From the NCBI GenBank assembly GCA_021808185.1, contig JAKBCB010000114.1, forward strand, positions 1 through 9,453: DNA of 9,453 nt, written 5' to 3'. Below are positions 6,852 to 9,453 of this stretch, in pieces. How positions within the stretch are numbered: the stretch's first letter is position 1; each line of letters opens with the position of its first letter. Source of the stretch: Pseudomonadota bacterium. GTDB taxonomy: Bacteria > Pseudomonadota > Alphaproteobacteria > Acetobacterales > Acetobacteraceae. The notes under the pieces are model-generated. The model saw only the letters and a program-made list of their open reading frames with translations. It did no database searches and had not been told where the DNA came from. The position numbers and the translations under genes are program-made.

Positions 6852-6870
6852 CGCGCGATCCGCGCGTTTT
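6852..6870 (+). terminator. Terminator-like hairpin with T-run on the plus strand
   Basis: CGCGCG (6852-6857), a 3-nt ATC loop, then CGCGCG (6861-6866) is a perfect 6-bp GC stem followed by TTTT (6867-6870), the shape of a short intrinsic terminator for plus-strand transcription. No plus-strand gene precedes it, so it could only stop antisense RNA, or it may simply be a palindrome. The T-run is short. Confidence 0.2.
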
Positions 6871-6891
6871 CATTTCGATGAACTGTCGATA

Positions 6892-6920
6892 ACGATATAC
6901 AAATGCTTATCAAAAAGCAA
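6892..6920 (-). promoter_or_regulatory. Candidate promoter of the EAL gene in the AT-rich island
   Basis: On the minus strand TTGCTT (6915-6920) is followed after 17 nt by TATCGT (6892-6897). TTGATA (6908-6913) with a downstream AT-rich TATATC/TATCGA region is an alternative pairing. This is the most AT-rich segment in the window and lies about 115 nt before the EAL start. The ATGCTT/AAGCAT and GATAA/TTATC inverted repeats overlap it, as a repressor or activator site would. The hexamer matches are modest. Confidence 0.35.
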
Positions 6921-6940
6921 GCATCGTCACGCCTCTTTGG

Positions 6941-6958
6941 GCGCTGACCCACAGGCGC
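6941..6958 (-). terminator. Hairpin after secF, possible weak terminator
   Basis: GCGCTG (6941-6946) pairs with CAG and CGC (6952-6958, one bulged G at 6955) around the loop ACCCA, 16 nt after the secF stop. A second small stem (CGCC / GGCG, about 6930-6943) partly overlaps it, and a run of five T on the minus strand appears only further on (6912-6916). The lack of an immediate T-tract makes it a weak intrinsic terminator at best. Confidence 0.3.
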
Positions 6959-6974
6959 GATGGCCGCGGTTGGC

Positions 6975-7931
6975 TCAGCGGGCCGGCTTCGCGGGGGCCG
7001 TGGTCGGGGCGGCGGAGTCCCGGCGCAGCCGATTTTCGCCCAAAAACAACAAGATGGGGGCCGCGATGAAGATCGAAGACGAGGTGCCAACGAAGATGCC
7101 GAACAGCATCACCCAGGCAAACCCGGACAGCGTGGCGCCACCGAACAGCGCCAGCGGCAAGCTCGCCAGGAACACCGTGGCCGAGGTGCCGAGCGTGCGG
7201 TTCAGCGTCTCGTTGATCGACAGGTCGATCAGGTCGCGCAGCGGCATCGTTTTGTACTTGCGCAGGTTCTCCCGCATCCGGTCGTACACCACCACCTTGT
7301 CGTTGGTGGAGTAGCCGATGATGGTTAGGATCGCGCCGATCATCACCAGATCGAACTCGAAGCGTGTGACCACCAGGAAGCCGACTGCCTTGGTGACATC
7401 GAGCAGCAGCGTCACCACGGCGCCGACCGCGAACTGCCATTCGAATCGGAACCAGATATAGACCAGGATCATCAGCAGGCTGATGCCCAGCGCCAGCATG
7501 CCGTTGTGGAACAACTCGGCCGAGACGGAGGCGCCGACAGCATCGGTGCGCAACAGCTTGGTGCCCGGCTGCGCCTGCTCCAGCGCCGCGCGCACCTTGC
7601 TCACCTGTTGCTGCGTTGCCTGCTCGCTCGGCTGCGCGCCGAGCTTGATGAGCACCTGGCTGTTGTCGCCGAAGCGCTGCACCCCCGGCTCGCGGATGCC
7701 CTGCGCCTCCAGCGCCGTGCGGATCTTGGCGAAGTCGGCCGCCCCCTCGGTGCGCGCCTCCATCACGATGCCGCCGGAAAAATCCAGCCCGAGGTTGAGC
7801 CCCGGATAGAAGAACAGCACGACGGAGAGCGAGGACAGCACCGCCGAGACGATCAGCCCCATGAAGCGGCCGCGCATGAAGCGGATCTTGGTGTCGTCTT
7901 TGACGATTCGGAGCGCGGGGCGGAAGAACAT
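6975..7931 (-). CDS. secF: Protein translocase subunit SecF
   Basis: Inner-membrane subunit, 318 aa, that with SecD uses the proton motive force to assist SecYEG-dependent protein export. Seen: a short basic N-terminus, first membrane segment (about 23-43), periplasmic motif GLNLGLDFSGGI (44-55), a periplasmic domain to about 138, then five more hydrophobic segments (about 141-160, 165-187, 192-209, 247-264 and 269-296). The conserved SecF motif GYSTNDKVVVYDRMREN (206-222) and SINETLNRTLGTS (238-250) are present. The third segment reads TLLLDVTKAVGF where many SecF proteins have a histidine-aspartate pair; I recall similar forms in some alphaproteobacteria. A Pro/Ala tail ends the protein. 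ATG 7931 follows the secD stop by 12 nt, and its Shine-Dalgarno AAGGAG overlaps that stop. Length and architecture are normal. Confidence 0.97.
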   Translation of the reverse strand: MFFRPALRIVKDDTKIRFMRGRFMGLIVSAVLSSLSVVLFFYPGLNLGLDFSGGIVMEARTEGAADFAKIRTALEAQGIREPGVQRFGDNSQVLIKLGAQPSEQATQQQVSKVRAALEQAQPGTKLLRTDAVGASVSAELFHNGMLALGISLLMILVYIWFRFEWQFAVGAVVTLLLDVTKAVGFLVVTRFEFDLVMIGAILTIIGYSTNDKVVVYDRMRENLRKYKTMPLRDLIDLSINETLNRTLGTSATVFLASLPLALFGGATLSGFAWVMLFGIFVGTSSSIFIAAPILLFLGENRLRRDSAAPTTAPAKPAR

Positions 7932-7939
7932 GCGTGCGG

Positions 7940-7943
7940 CTCC

Positions 7944-7946
<3 letters not shown>
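7940..7946 (-). promoter_or_regulatory. secF Shine-Dalgarno overlapping the secD stop
   Basis: The minus-strand sequence TAAGGAG both contains the secD stop codon TAA (7944-7946) and forms an AAGGAG ribosome-binding site 8 nt before the secF ATG. It fixes the secF start and implies coupled translation of the two subunits. Confidence 0.75.

Positions 7947-9453
<1,507 letters not shown>

Larger units (their letters stand above)
6777..6974. other. 198-nt intergenic region with AT-rich island between secF and the EAL gene
   Basis: The stretch holds no convincing long gene. Nearest secF is a bulged hairpin (6941-6958). The middle, about 6867-6924, is markedly AT-rich against the GC-rich background and carries inverted repeats: ATGCTT / AAGCAT (6903-6908 and 6919-6924), GATAA / TTATC (6888-6892 and 6907-6911) and TTCAT-TTCG-ATGAA (6869-6882). 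Nearer the EAL gene lies a CGCGCG-ATC-CGCGCG hairpin (6852-6866). This is the expected layout for the end of one transcript and the promoter-operator region of the next. No known operator was identified with confidence. Confidence 0.6.

Noticed and set aside
6888..6911. A Fur box built on GATAA and TTATC
   Set aside because: The half-sites are 14 nt apart, giving a 24-bp span that does not fit the 19-bp Fur consensus, and the downstream gene has no iron-related role. It is kept only as an unassigned inverted repeat.

Overview
The window looks like a stretch of chromosome from a GC-rich alphaproteobacterium. The order Rhodospirillales, perhaps Acetobacteraceae, is my best guess from the style of the proteins. 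That placement is inference from recall, not a database result. All seven recognisable genes lie on the minus strand, so transcription runs from high to low coordinates. I see no rRNA, tRNA, CRISPR array, insertion sequence or phage gene.

Read in the direction of transcription, the window opens with secD (5' end outside the window) and secF, separated by 12 nt. They encode the two halves of the membrane motor that helps the Sec translocon pull exported proteins across the inner membrane. A 198-nt gap follows (6777-6974). It holds a hairpin after secF and an unusually AT-rich island with several small inverted repeats. Next is a stand-alone EAL-domain protein (5850-6776), probably a c-di-GMP phosphodiesterase or a c-di-GMP-binding protein.

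A 126-nt gap (5724-5849) carries a consensus-like TTGACA element, a strong GC hairpin and a good Shine-Dalgarno site. It leads into a tightly packed five-gene operon: a BMP-family periplasmic binding protein, a double-domain ABC ATPase, two permeases and deoA (thymidine phosphorylase, 3' end outside the window). Junctions in the operon range from a 4-nt ATGA overlap to an 11-nt gap.

The operon reads as a nucleoside scavenging unit. The BMP protein would capture a nucleoside in the periplasm. The ATPase and two permeases would import it. DeoA would split thymidine or deoxyuridine with phosphate into base plus 2-deoxyribose-1-phosphate. The specific substrate is inferred from the deoA linkage.

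Most of the window is ordinary housekeeping and catabolic content. I do not see a clearly undescribed system. The points most worth a second look are the stand-alone EAL protein with a divergent loop-6 motif, the AT-rich island upstream of it, and the hairpin leader of the nucleoside operon.
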